NCBI GenBank assembly: GCA_025331435.1
Contig: JAIWNI010000020.1
Location: 62,001-126,000, forward strand
Source of the DNA: Choanephora cucurbitarum
Lineage: Eukaryota > Mucoromycota > Mucoromycetes > Mucorales > Choanephoraceae
Reading direction: 5' to 3'
Length of the DNA: 64,000 bases
Shown here: positions 1-11,699 of the stretch, piece after piece
Layout of the letters: each line of letters starts with the position of its first letter
Position numbering within the stretch: the stretch's first letter is position 1
Program-made: the position numbers and the translations under genes
Notes under the pieces: generated by a model
What the model was told of the DNA's origin: nothing
Seen by the model: only the letters and a program-made list of their open reading frames with translations
The model's database searches: none

Positions 1-1
1 G

Positions 2-1689
2 GAAAGCAATATCTCAAAACTGCTTGAGACAGACAATTATATCCTAAACGAACTACTTACTTTTGGCAAGTCAATATCTGAAAAAGATGGTGTCATTAAA
101 GATTTTCTTGAAAGGACAATAGAAAAAGATGATCGTAAGTTTTTTTTTCTCTATCAATTTAAGTCAATCTGACCACTTCTTTTGATAAAAAAGAGACATC
201 CTCACAACAAGCACAAAAACTGCTGGAGGCTTACACGCAGGTGTCACAGAGTATAGAAGATCAGCTTACTAAGTTGAAGCAGTACCTTGGTTACCCCCCT
301 CTCATCAAACCAGAAGCTCCGCCTATCCACAAAGTCATTCGACAATTGGCAGATGGTCACGATGACCTTGAAACAGCTTCTGCTGCAGCTGCTGCAGCAT
401 CCATGAACGCTGGTAGTTTAATCGGTTCTCCTCTCAAGACAGCAGATGGCTTGACATTTGTCACGCTAGGGAGACTTTCATCTAACATGTCTGTTCGAGA
501 TAACAAACCCGCTATCGAGATCATGGCCGCAGATCAAAGCTCTTCAATAGTCAATACACTTCAAAGACCAGCAAAGCGCAAATCGCTCTCATCCGCTTCA
601 TCACCATCCTCCTCTTCTTCATCGTCACAGGTCAGCTGGACTGTACCTCCTCGCATTCTTTTAGTAGACGATGATTCTGTTTATAGAAATCTTAGCGGAA
701 AACTATTGAGTGTGATTGGATGTTCTATTGATTTGGCCAAGGATGGAGTTGAAGCACTAAAGAAGATGGGATTGGAAAAGTATGATTTGATTTTAATGGT
801 AAGCATTCAAGTTTATTTGTATTTTTTTATTGAAACACTGAAACAAAGAATGTGATTTTGATTGTAGGACATCGTTATGCCTAAAATGGATGGTATTTCA
901 GCAACTCGAAGTATTCGACAATACGATGCCTTGACACCAATTATTTCTATGACATCCAACTTCACAGATAGCGACATCATGCAGTATATTGGCAGTGGCA
1001 TGACAGATATTCTGCCAAAGCCCTTTTCTAAACGAACTCTGTACCAAATGCTAGAGAAATATTGTGCCCATCTAAAAGCAATTCAACGTGTTCAAGGACT
1101 AGATTCCTCATCCTCATCTATACCAGCTCAGCCTACACCTAGTGTGTTTGGCTTATTACCTATCTTGGGCAACAACAACAACAACGAATTTCCCATCAAA
1201 CCAGTTGTGTCAGAAGTTTCTTCGTCTTCGTCTCAGCCACCGCTGTATACATCAGCATCATCATCCACTTCTTCATCTTCATCACCAACCACATCATCAT
1301 CTTTGCCACACCCACCGCTACCTTCGGTATCGTCAGTTACATCCTCTTCGATGTCAATCAACAGCAACACTATACCGACTAGTACAGCTCCCACAGCATT
1401 TCCTTTAGCTCCTTATCCTTATCCTGTTACTATGAACACACTTCCAACAGACATTTCAAACGCTGACCTTAATAATGCAGCAACTAAAAGTATACCAAAT
1501 GTCACATTTTGGCCTCAACAACCACCTCAACAGCAAGACGTTTTACCTGCTATCATTCCTAATGAAGGCAAGTTCACGTGGGCATTGCCTTCATCTTCTG
1601 TATTGTCATCTCAGCAACAAGTATTTGATCCTGCGGTTGTAGCTTTAGAAGAGTCAGCCAAACGACGTCGAACAAACCCAACTGAATGA
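2..1689 (+). CDS. SKN7: Skn7-like response regulator transcription factor (5' end outside window)
   Basis: Partial gene; exons 2-134, 194-798 and 868-1689 join in one frame (introns of 59 and 69 nt, both GT...AG). The visible part begins with a Gln/Leu-rich coiled-coil stretch, then a Ser-rich linker, then a response-regulator receiver domain: acidic pocket LLVDDDSVYR, phospho-acceptor Asp in DIVMPKMDG (the Asp is the first codon after the second intron), Thr/Ser in SMTSN and Lys in LPKPF. The tail of about 200 residues is rich in Ser, Pro and Gln. Coiled coil followed by receiver is the order in Skn7/Prr1, where an HSF-type DNA-binding domain precedes the coil; that domain would lie upstream of this window, so its presence is inferred. 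Such proteins act in the nucleus downstream of histidine phosphorelay in osmotic, oxidative and wall stress. A plain Ssk1-type regulator is less likely because of the coil position. Confidence 0.85.
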
Positions 1690-2095
1690 TACATACATCT
1701 AATTGTCTTATAGTGTTATCCTTACTTTGTTCTCTCCTTTGCTTTCTTTTATTCCCTTCTTCTTAGACGCATTGAATAAACTGATTAATATATGTTTATC
1801 AGAAGAGCAACCTCCATGCTTTCTTATAAAAAAGACAGAGTTTCTCCTAAATAAAGTAGGAGCTACATAAATTCACAAGATCTGCATAAGAAACGTTAAT
1901 TGTACAACCTAATCCTGCCACAAACAGAAATTCCTTTGTTTCCAAACCCACATAACTCATTTAACTGTAAAGCGGCACCTCTGATTAATCAAGATGCCTT
2001 TTATGTGCTTGAAACATAACATTTAAATTCGCTAATGTGATCAAAGCACAAAGGCATTCAAATCACAGTGTATAATTCATCATTTATTAGGCTAT
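1690..2095. other. convergent intergenic spacer
   Basis: Spacer between two genes that converge. It holds AT-rich 3' UTR-like sequence with candidate polyadenylation motifs on both strands (for example AATAAA-like words near 1775 and 1850). I see no coding sequence. Confidence 0.5.
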
Positions 2096-3276
2096 TTAAT
2101 TTTCAATTTGTACAAAGTTTGCAGGAAAGATACCAATGACTCCATTGGCCGATCGCCCTTGCCACCATTCACAAGGTGCTCCAGTGGCAGGATCTACTTT
2201 AGATAATACTTCCACCTTTTCTCCTTGTTTAAGCGACAATTCAATAGGAGCCTCAGCAATGAAATCATGCATCACTTGTGCAGTTTCGGGTGGTGGACCA
2301 CCATATTGTGGGATCATCATTCTGGTTTGCACTTGTTGTTGTCTAAATCGATTGGATCGTTGAATCAGTTTGTAGATGAAATATGGTAAACCAGTTACCA
2401 AGGCGAGAAATAAGAGAATAGAACGTTTGCGAGTGACAGTAGGAGGTGGTAAGGGTGGCGCTGTGCCTTGATCTGAATCGTTTTCTGTTATTTGAAGCTG
2501 CTCGTCCTTTTGATCTGGTGCTGGATCATACAGCTCAGGTGGTGGTGTCTTACCAACCAGTCGATACAATACTCGCTTTATCCATCGAATCAAAGCAAAC
2601 ACGTTGAATATGTTGCCCAAGTAATGTCGGAGATTGCCATACTGTTCAGCTACACCTACCATGGCCATAAAGCTAGAATGTGTAGCCATATAAGTTGAAT
2701 CCAGCATCTGGGCAAACCCGCCAAATGCACTGACGATTGATTCAATAACATCAAAAGTAGCTCGTGTACTAGATTCCATACGCCGTGATAGTGTAAATTC
2801 GTCTTGTCCTTCAGGTCCGTACATACCATTGCCGAATCGATTGTAACCTCCACCAAATCTATTGTATCCATATGAATTCATACCTCCATATGAATTCATT
2901 CCTCCATAAGAACCGTATCCTCCATAGCCTCCATAACTCGACCCATATCCTCCATAACTGGAACCATAGCCTAATCGATTATATGGGCTGTTATATGACG
3001 ACCCATATCCTCCTAGCCCTCCGTAGCTATTTGTTGTATTTCCAAAGCCTAGTTTGTTATTTCGGTATGGAAAAGAGAGTGTCAATAAGGAATCTCTATG
3101 AGTGTATGGTGCTATCTACCTCCTAGCGTTCCACCGTATGAAGAAGAAAGGGTATTCGGTGTATTTGTGGTAGTAGGTCTATCTGGAACTGCTGGTATAT
3201 TGTCTATTGCTTGAGATACAATAGGTGTTGCCGAAGCTGTGTTATTCACTTCCCAAGGTTTTGGCGGTGAAGGCAT
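2096..3276 (-). CDS. PEX13: Peroxin-13 (peroxisomal docking complex, SH3 protein)
   Basis: Two exons on the minus strand, 3276-3120 and 3048-2096, split by a 71-nt intron; the joined frame encodes 369 residues. The N-terminus MPSPPKPWE is the typical Pex13 start. Then comes a long Gly/Tyr/Ser/Asn repeat region (GGYGSSYGG-like units), a hydrophobic central part, a membrane segment (ILLFLALVTGLPYFIYKLI) and a C-terminal SH3 domain with ALYDF-like MHDFIAE, the EWWQG core and the IFPANFV end. Pex13 is an integral peroxisomal membrane protein that with Pex14 forms the docking site and YG-rich gel phase for cargo-loaded Pex5/Pex7. It is divergent from the polymerase gene on its 5' side. Confidence 0.95.
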
Positions 3277-4063
3277 TTTTTTTTAAACAAGGAAAGAATG
3301 AAACAAAAAGAAATTGTTTGCTGCTTATTATTTTTATTGCCCCGTGTGAATTGAAAATTAGAAAGACAGAGGTTACACGTGAAGAAAAAAAAAGAGAGAG
3401 AAAAAAAGATAAAGTACAGCTGTCAGAATGTATATTTGCCAGCCAATATGCTAGGTGCTACCAAGTGATGAAGTATAGCTTCTGCAGGTATTTCTGTTCG
3501 CTTCTAGAACGAGATTGGTTCTTGTCTTAAAGATAACGTAACTAGTATACTATCTAGGATTAACAGAAAGGCTTGGTTTGGTTGACTACAAATCATTTTG
3601 ACAAAACACCTTTTATAGACATAGAATTAGTTTTGGTGTGAAAGAAATATCAGTTAATTTTCAATCTTTCGAGACAAACGTTTGCTGCCTATTCGTCTCT
3701 TTTCTTATCACGCAACAGTCAGTGTGCTTTATAGAAGATATTCGGCATAAACAGAAGAGAGAGAAAGAGGGAGATAAAAGGCTTATATGAATAGACCATA
3801 ATATATATTCCTGATATATCAGTCAAAAGAAACAACTTATAAACTCTATAAATCAATTGCACACCAAACAGCTATGATTGATTTAAAAGAAGAATAGAAA
3901 TCATGCATCCAACTGTGACTTTGTTTGACAAGAATTACAAAGAAAAAAAAAATTCTTGGTTTGATTGTTCTTTGTTCTTTCCATATTGCATATTACCTAT
4001 TGTATATCTAAGCAAACAATTATAGACAGCTCGATTGCTATCTTCTTCTTTCTGTAAATATCC
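3277..4063. promoter_or_regulatory. divergent intergenic region between PEX13 and polymerase gamma
   Basis: About 790 nt separating the two start codons, so it must carry both promoters. It has A-rich and GA-rich runs (around 3270-3420 and 3760-3780). I see no open frame with coding character and cannot assign individual factor sites. Confidence 0.45.
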
Positions 4064-7000
4064 ATGATAACTAGAAGAACTATTTCTCTGCAGAGGGTTC
4101 GGCCGTCCCTCTCGAGACACTTGACTAGACAGATACATGACAATCAAAGTAAGTAACCTTCAAATGTGAATAAATCAAGTCATAATTGATAACATATCAT
4201 TGCTTCAAGTTAAAATCAATCCTGCCCAAGTACAGTTGCTCTCACCTAATTTACAGTCTCAACTGTTTTGCCCATATTCCAAACAGACCCAAAAGAAGGA
4301 TTCACAAGATGACATTAAAGAAAGCTACGCACGACAGCATTTGACAATGCAGGAAATTTGGGGAAAAAAGGGCGAAGCAAACCCTCCGATTAATCTACAG
4401 CTACCTAAATTGATAGGTACTAATATTGAAGAACATTTCATACGACTTGGCTTAGAACAATCAATGCCTTACCTGGATAGATGCAACCGTCTAGCTGATA
4501 TCGAATTGCCTCCGATACCAACAACATGGCAGAAGGCATCAGGGTGGACTCGATATCAGAATGGTGTAGCCACATCTGTTGACTATCCACTTGAAGAAAC
4601 ACTTGTTTTTGATGTTGAAGTCCTCATGTCCGAAGGGAAATATCCTACAATGGCTGTGGCTGCATCAGAGAAAGCTTGGTATTCATGGACATCGCCTTAT
4701 TTACTGAAAGAAACAGACGACAAGGAACAGCTCATTCCTTTTGGTCGCAATCATCAACAGAACCGACTAATAGTTGGGCATAATGTGAGCTACGATCGAG
4801 CACGTATTTCAGACGAATACAGTGCAGAGAGCTCAAATATACGTTTTGTGGATACAATGAGTCTGCATATTGCTGTGGCTGGTCTATGTTCGCAGCAACG
4901 GCCAGCATGGAACTCAGAGGTAAAGCGCAGGAGTCAAGACAGTACGGGAGAGACTTCACCGGCAACAACATCTACAGCATTAGAACAGCAAACCAAGTTT
5001 TTTGATGTTAGCTCATTAAACAGTCTGAAAGATCTAGCAAAGTTTTACTGCGGTGTTGAAATGGATAAGTCTCAGCGATCCATGTTTGAGACAGGCAACT
5101 TAGACGAAGTGCGAGCTGACTTCAATACACTCATGGCTTATTGTGCCAATGATGTTGCTCTTACTCATCAGATTTATAAGTCTGTCTATCCACGATTTAG
5201 ACAAAATTGCCCTCATCCTGTATCTTTTGCAGGTATGCTGCATATGGGTAATTCCTTCTTGACAGTGACAGAGAAGTGGCAAGATTACTTGGAAAAGTCT
5301 GCAGGAAAGCATAAGGAACTAGACGACTTGGTCGATTTCAAATTGAGAGATTTAGCCGAAAAAGCTCGAGTGCTTGTAGATAACCCAGAGGCATGGCAGA
5401 AAGATCCTTGGTTGAGTCAATTGGACTGGTTTGTAAATCCACGGCAGAGAAAGCTTAAGGGCTCACCAAAGTGGTACAAAGATACATATGATACCAAATT
5501 AGGCAAACTGAAAATATCAGTACGATCTCGCATTGCTCCTTTACTGTTAAGACTCAAATGGCAAGGATACCCTTTACATCATCTCGCTGATAATGGATGG
5601 TGTTACAAAGTGCCATTAAATGAAGCTAACGCCACTCAGCGCGAGAAATCCGTGTACAAAGATGAAGAGTATTGGTATTTAAAAATACCCCATAAAGATG
5701 GAGAATTTGCCAACTGTGGCAATCCGCTTGCTAAAAACTACATGGGCTCTTATGAAGACAAGATCCTTACATCTGAATACGAAGCAGCTAGAGAAGCACT
5801 TGACCTTAATGCTAAATCTGCTTATTGGATTAGTTCCCGTGAAAGAATCTTGAATCAGTTTGTTGTATGGGATTACAATAAAACAGTGGACATGAAGCTG
5901 CCAAAAAAAGAGTCTGGGAAATATGGTATCATCCTGCCACAAATGGTAACTATGGGAACCATCACAAGACGTGCTGTCGAAAGGACATGGTTGACAGCAA
6001 GTAATGCAAAAGCAAACCGTATTGGTTCTGAGCTCAAGTCAATGGTACAAGCACCTAAAGGCTACAAAATTGTGGGTGCTGATGTAGATTCAGAAGAGCT
6101 ATGGATCTCAAGTGTAATTGGTGATGCTCAATTTGGATTTCACGGTGCCACTGCCTTGGGATGGATGACATTGCAAGGTACAAAGTCAGAAGGTACTGAT
6201 CTTCATTCGAAGACAGCCAACATTCTGGGTATCAGTCGTGACAAAGCAAAAATCTTTAATTATGCAAGAATTTATGGCGCTGGTGTCAAATATGCTACCA
6301 GTCTCTTTCTGCAATACACCCAAAATATAGATCAGGAAACTGCAAAAAATAGAGCCCTTGAACTTTATTCAAGCACAAAAGGTGAAAAGGAGCATTCGGT
6401 TAAGAATCCCTTTAAAAGAACATTCTGGCACGGTGGAACAGAAAGTTACATGTTTAATGCGCTTGAAGACATTGCTCTTTCAAAAGAGCCTCGAACACCT
6501 GTCCTTGGCTGTGCTATTACTGATGCCCTTAAACCAAAATACACAGGCGGCCAGTTTTTGACATCCAGAGTAAACTGGGTTGTACAGAGTTCAGGTGTGG
6601 ATTATCTTCATTTGCTTATTGTCTCAATGGCACATTTGATTGACAGGTATAAGATCGAGGCAAGGTTTATGCTTTCAGTGCATGATGAAGTACGATATCT
6701 TTCATCTGAAAAAGATCAACATCGAACCGCATTGGCACTTCAAGTTGCAAATATTTGGACAAGAGCTCTATTTAGTTACAAGTTGGGAATACATAACTTG
6801 CCACAGGTATTTAAGAAAAGGTGTGGGAGAAAGTGCTGTTTACTTATTTCTTTATTTATAGAGTGTGGCCTTTTTCTCTGCTGTGGACATCGATCATGTT
6901 TTACGTAAAGAACCACATATGACTTGTCTGACGCCTTCTCATGATGAAAAAATTTCTGAGGGCGTCAGTTGTACCATACTAGATACCATTAAGGCTCTTT

Positions 7001-7254
7001 CATCTGATACGAGTCCTGAATCTGAGTGTCTCTTGGGTAATTCCAATGATACCAACGCTACTCATGTTGAACAAGAAGTTGTTCAGAGTTTGGTGAGCAA
7101 ATTCAAGGCACCAGAAAGGGTGTCTGACCTGCCTTTCTTAAAGGCACAAATGTACAAAAACTACAAACCTTACGTTGACCCATCAATCAGTGGAAATAGA
7201 GAAACGGAAAGTATGATTAAATGCAAAAACGAATTGCGAGAAGCATATGGATGA
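4064..7254 (+). CDS. MIP1: Mitochondrial DNA polymerase gamma (family A)
   Basis: Replicates mitochondrial DNA. Exons 4064-4148, 4210-6806 and 6862-7254 (introns 61 and 55 nt) encode 1024 residues. I chose the ATG at 4064 because the short first exon supplies an Arg/Ser-rich, acid-free leader (MITRRTISLQRVRPSLSR) that looks like a mitochondrial presequence and splices in phase into the body. Exonuclease motifs: Exo I VFDVEV near residue 160, Exo II GHNVSYDRA near 220, Exo III YCANDVALTHQIY near 338. Polymerase motifs: A GADVDSEELW near 651, B RDKAKIFNYARIYGAG near 705, C SVHDEVR near 851. All catalytic acids appear intact. The C-terminal tail after the last intron continues with FFSAVDIDH and then a short, less conserved extension. 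Confidence 0.95.
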
Positions 7255-7323
7255 GATTTACAATAAATACTTTTTTTTATGTATGAAAACAATAGCAAGC
7301 TGATAAGGGAATCAAGCAATTCA

Positions 7324-7760
7324 TCATTGTATGGATTCCATATCTTTCATTATCTGTGTGTTCTTATCTAAGCATATCTTGACCTCTTCTTTGCATTCAA
7401 CTATCTTTTGTTTAGCTTCAGGCAAGGTTTTTGATAAGTCAAGTAGTGTGTTTGCAAGCATGCGCGTATTATGTACGGAATATTGTTTGTTGACTTCTAA
7501 GCGAGTCGGTAGTTCTTCTTCCTGAACGGCCTCTTTAAATAAACCTATCGCAACAGTCAGTTAAATTACATGGCTTAAAGCAATGAGGGAAAGAAAGTAC
7601 TTTGATCTTGTTCGAGATGTACATCAGCATTCTTCAAGAACTGATTAATATCAAGTGGTGTTGAGGATGTGCTGATTTTTTTCAAGTCATCTAGTACTGA
7701 GCTAAATTGAAGTGTAGCATCTGTCTTTGCAGTTCTGTCTTTAAAGAAGTTGAGTGACAT
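7324..7760 (-). CDS. Small coiled-coil protein, function unknown
   Basis: Exons 7760-7601 and 7544-7324 (56-nt intron, GT...AG) join in frame to 126 residues. The product is acidic and Lys/Glu-rich, with no membrane segment, and is predicted by eye to be nearly all helical, with heptad-like Leu/Ile spacing in the second half (LLDLSKTLPEAKQKIVE). Size and look recall small subunits of complexes such as BORC/BLOC-1 or kinetochore assemblies, but I could not match it to a named family. It is convergent with the polymerase gene, 69 nt away. The real start could be an upstream in-frame ATG near 7829, but that would add an Ile/Phe-rich stretch that looks non-coding. Confidence 0.65.
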
Positions 7761-8581
7761 AATAGCCAAAAAAGAAAGAGAGAAGAAAATTCTAGCCTTC
7801 ACTGAAAATGTAAAATAAATTCCTCTCAAAACGACTAGGTTGTCTGTAGATTAGACACGAAGACATTAGAAAAGAAGTAAAAGAAAAGCTTTTGCATATT
7901 AAGACCTACTGCAAGTCCCAGCAGCCTTCTTTCTAAAGCTCATCAAGAAGCCAACCATCGTACCGATGCATGCTAGCTATCCATTTTTACTTTGTGTGAA
8001 ATAAATTGTCGCCAAGAAATCAAATGAGTTGTGAATAGCTAATATAAGACAAGATGCAAGCAGTCGATCCTAATACTATAGTTGGCAACTGTTTGAATTT
8101 TTGGGGATGATTCTAGGCAGGGTAGATAAACATGATCAATTGAAGAAGGGATTGTCTAATTATAGACGATGCTTCAACTTATTTAGCTGGAGAGACGATC
8201 CGGTTGATTGAAGCCCCTCAAAAATAGCTGTAACCTATTTGTGTCTCTCTATCATTCTCTGGATTCGATCTATCAAGTAACTTTGAACTTCTTTTCAAGA
8301 GAGAAGTCAATCATAATAATCTTTAGACATGCTTAAAAAATGATCGAAGCTACTGCTTGCTTCCCTCTTCAAGATATTTACAACATAATACTCTACTTTC
8401 AGAATTAGCCTGAAAACTGCATATATGATGTGTTCATTCAAGTCCTTAATAAAACAGATCAACAACATTCACATCTCTCTATCCATAAACCTATAGTCTG
8501 GAGATCCGCAATTTCTTTTTACTTGGTCCTCTTCTGATAGAGGTGGAATGGCTTTATTTTCTTCTCGCAAAAAAAAAGATA
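7761..8581. other. intergenic region
   Basis: About 820 nt between two minus-strand genes. It should hold the promoter of the small coiled-coil gene and the 3' UTR of the CHS7 gene. I see no further coding sequence, RNA gene or repeat of note. Confidence 0.4.
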
Positions 8582-9858
8582 CTAATAAGGGTATTGTTGA
8601 TTGTAGGGCTGAGCATACTGAGGCTGTTGTTGCTGTTGTTGATAATGAGGTTGGACTTGATTTTTTGCACCTTGAGTACCGTAACCTTGTGATAAATCGT
8701 CTTCTATGGATTCTTTGATTTCCCAACTGTTTTGCTTGGCTCCAACAGAAAATTCAAGATCTTCCTTCGTAATTGAATCCCAGTACTTGTAGACCATCAT
8801 GACAGCCAGCAAAGTACATATAGTACCAAAGAACATACCGTCTACATAGTGCTGTGCCTCATTACAAATAGTCACAGAGAAGATATAAATAAGCACTTGA
8901 CCAACAATGAAGAAAGCTAAGCCAAACAAAATATCTCCTAACGGCCAACGATCGTCTAAAGTGTTGACAACAAGGATGATTTGTGAAATGACGTAGATGA
9001 TGAATGCAACACCATTGAAGATGAAATAGAATGCCCATAATGCTCCAGGTGCGGCATAAGAGAAAGGACCGATGTTTTTAAATGTAGCGATAGCAATGAA
9101 CCCGCTGACCAAGAAGATAATAAATGAACTGATACGAATAGACTATTGAACATGTTTAGTTTTACTGCTTTCGACCCTATTCAAATACTTTTCACCCCTT
9201 ACCCATAAAGAAAGCGGTGTACCATCTTCTGCAAATTGAAATCCAACAAAACCGTTTAATAACAAACACCAGAAAGTAGCACACATACATCCAAAATGAA
9301 CTGCTGTAAACCACTATAGCGAAACAAAACAAGCGTAAGATACTCGATTTCAAATAGAAAAAAAACATTAGAATACGCACGGGATAAACAGGAGAAGAAG
9401 TTGGTATGATGCCAGTAACCAACAACATTTCGAGGAAAGTCGTAATCATATATAAATAAAAGAACATAACAATCTCTTTGCGGCCTATAAACAAAGACAA
9501 TTTTCTTTCTTCTTTAACAAAGATTTCGTGTGGTCTTATTTTTTGGTGTTTCTTACCAACTGCAGTATATTTAGATCGAATGTGATAAATCATAATAGCT
9601 GCCATAACAATAGCGACACAATCTGTTACCAAAGTAGCTAAAACAGACAGTTAAGTTACAATTGATCTATTTGTGTTTCTATAGCAGGCGAGTGTTACCG
9701 GGTTGAAAGATCAAGTTGCTTGCTAAATCGATATTACGTGAATAACAAACAGGCTCTACTCCATTTGCTTGTCCAACTAGTGGACAAAGTGCTAAAGATA
9801 CAGTCTGGCATATGCCGGTAAAGCTGAAAGCTTCAAATTTATATACAATATTAACCAT
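8582..9858 (-). CDS. CHS7: Chitin synthase export chaperone Chs7-like membrane protein
   Basis: Four exons, 9858-9699, 9637-9381, 9313-9203 and 9142-8582, join in frame to 362 residues. Recognised by [17 protein letters not shown] at the N-terminus, the central [19 protein letters not shown] and [17 protein letters not shown] segments, and about seven hydrophobic helices. The Gln/Tyr-rich tail is cytoplasmic and variable. Chs7 is an ER membrane protein that lets certain chitin synthases fold and leave the ER. The donor after exon 2 is GTGCGT, weaker than usual, but the frame and the family alignment demand it. A large chitin synthase gene lies 37 kb away in the same window, too far for shared regulation. 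Confidence 0.92.
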
Positions 9859-10811
9859 GCTTCGTTGATCAAAATTCAATGGTCAAAGAGAAAGAAGGAG
9901 AGAAAAGGGGATGGAAAGTGTAAAAATATATAGAAAGGAAAGAAAAGAAAAAGGGGTTCTAAGAAAAAGACAATATTTTTTTTTAGGGATGATTGTTGTG
10001 CTACCTTATTTATTGGTTAAAAAAAGAAACCATTGTATTAGTGGAATTTGACAATTAATATAGCAGACGGAGACTTAAAGAAGGCTGATGACACTTGTCA
10101 AGGAAAAAGATCAACGCGCTTCTTATGACGAATCAGTCAGTAAATATCAGTTACGAAAAGATCACTTTAGCGATGACAGTAGGCACTTGAGACAGATGTT
10201 AGATAAGGGGGGACTTGACACTGTTGTTCTTTTGATTGTTTAATGAAAACATACAAAAAAAAAAGAACCCATGTCTTTGGATTGGGTAGCAGGTTTCATG
10301 TTATTTGTCGCATGGCTATAGCATATGCTGCATTAAAGCCTATGATTAATTTGATGACACTAATAAGAAAATTCATTTTCAGATTCATAACTCTTAAGGG
10401 TGTGTTACCAGCCTGAAGGAGAATGAGATGTTTGAGCTTCTTTACGTATGCTCAGCTCTATTGCTCTTTATGTTCCCTAGTTCTTTCTGTAAATAACAAA
10501 GGAAAAGATTTGTTGAGAGTGGGCTGGCTTTTGTCTCACTACATTCTCATAAGCAATTAAATAAAAGCATGCAGCTTGTGAATAAGGATGATTGATATTT
10601 GCTAAAAAGTTGGTATGATTTTCATTTGCTTTCAGTTTTGATGTAAAAAAAATGTCCAATGCCATAGTCAGTTTATCCTCAAACTTGCATATCTCAGCGC
10701 ATGTTCAGCAAACCCGGCTTAGGCATCTCGATAGAAAGGTTTTTGAAGCCTAAATACCGAATATAGGTTTCATCTCGATTGTTTCGCGAGAGGGAGCTTA
10801 CAAACAGCATT

Positions 10812-10837
10812 GTCTGTCTCTTCTAATGGAGACAGAC
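10812..10837. repeat. perfect 9-bp inverted repeat (hairpin)
   Basis: The arms GTCTGTCTC (10812-10820) and GAGACAGAC (10829-10837) are exact reverse complements with an 8-nt loop. It lies in non-coding DNA more than 850 nt from the nearest gene. It could be a factor site, part of an unannotated RNA, or chance. Confidence 0.4.
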
Positions 10838-11673
10838 TTACTCATCGTACGCTAACGTCGTCGCAAATCATCTTACAGTTTAAACTCAGTATAAAAAGTA
10901 AAAACAACCGTCTTTTATCTTGTACTTTTGCCAAATTGTGGGTCATTAAAAAAATACATATATATCAAGAATGCTCTGTACTATAGGCTTCTATTCCTTT
11001 GTTCTCTGTTGCCTTGCTCTATAGTACCACTCGTGCTGCTTGTGCAATGAGAAATCTTTACAAGCAAAATGTTTGCGTTGACTTGCTATAATGAAGTTGT
11101 CAAGGCCTGGTACAGTTTACTTGTTTCAGGCACCTAGAAGAATCTGTTCCATGTTAGATTTTTAGTATGCTGTGAGGGTCTCCTACTTGGATCTTGATAT
11201 CAAGGCCGCTCCTCTTTAAGTTTGCTTCCATTACAACGGATGGAGAAGGGGGGGGTCTATGAAGCAACAAAGAATTTAAGAGGATACAATCTTCTGTGTT
11301 TCTTTGTATAGATGCTTCTGTTTAATCAGTGGCTTATACAGTGATTTGCACTTATGCCTGCTAAATAGATGACTCTAGGCTTTTCCCTTTTTTTTTTTGC
11401 ATTATTCCAAGCCCTGTTTTTTTTTCGTATGCCATGCGAATTCTCGGTTTTCTCAAGAACAAAAGCAGCCAATCAGTTAGTATTTGAATGGTACAGACCA
11501 AGGTGGATAGCCCCGATGGCAGTTTAAGGGCCCACTTTGTCTGACAATCCCAATCCAGCTGATTTACAAGCCGTGTATGTTTTCTTTAGAATAGCAAGAA
11601 GCAGGATTTGACCATACCCTTTTTGTTCAAAAAAATTTTTTTATGTAGATAAAAGTAATAAATAGACAAAAGA

Positions 11674-11697
11674 AACACACACACACATATATATATA
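11674..11697. repeat. AC/AT dinucleotide microsatellite
   Basis: A run of CA units passes directly into a run of TA units immediately downstream of the glycosyltransferase stop codon, in its 3' UTR. Simple-sequence repeat of no clear function. Confidence 0.7.
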
Positions 11698-11699
11698 CA

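Larger units (their letters stand above)
9859..11699. other. gene-free intergenic region of 1.8 kb
   Basis: The stretch nearest 9858 is rich in GA and is probably the CHS7 promoter. The rest has no open frame with coding character. I note one perfect 9-bp hairpin at 10812-10837 (listed separately) and a dinucleotide repeat near 11674-11697. No tRNA B-box or 5S-like sequence was found by eye. Confidence 0.4.
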
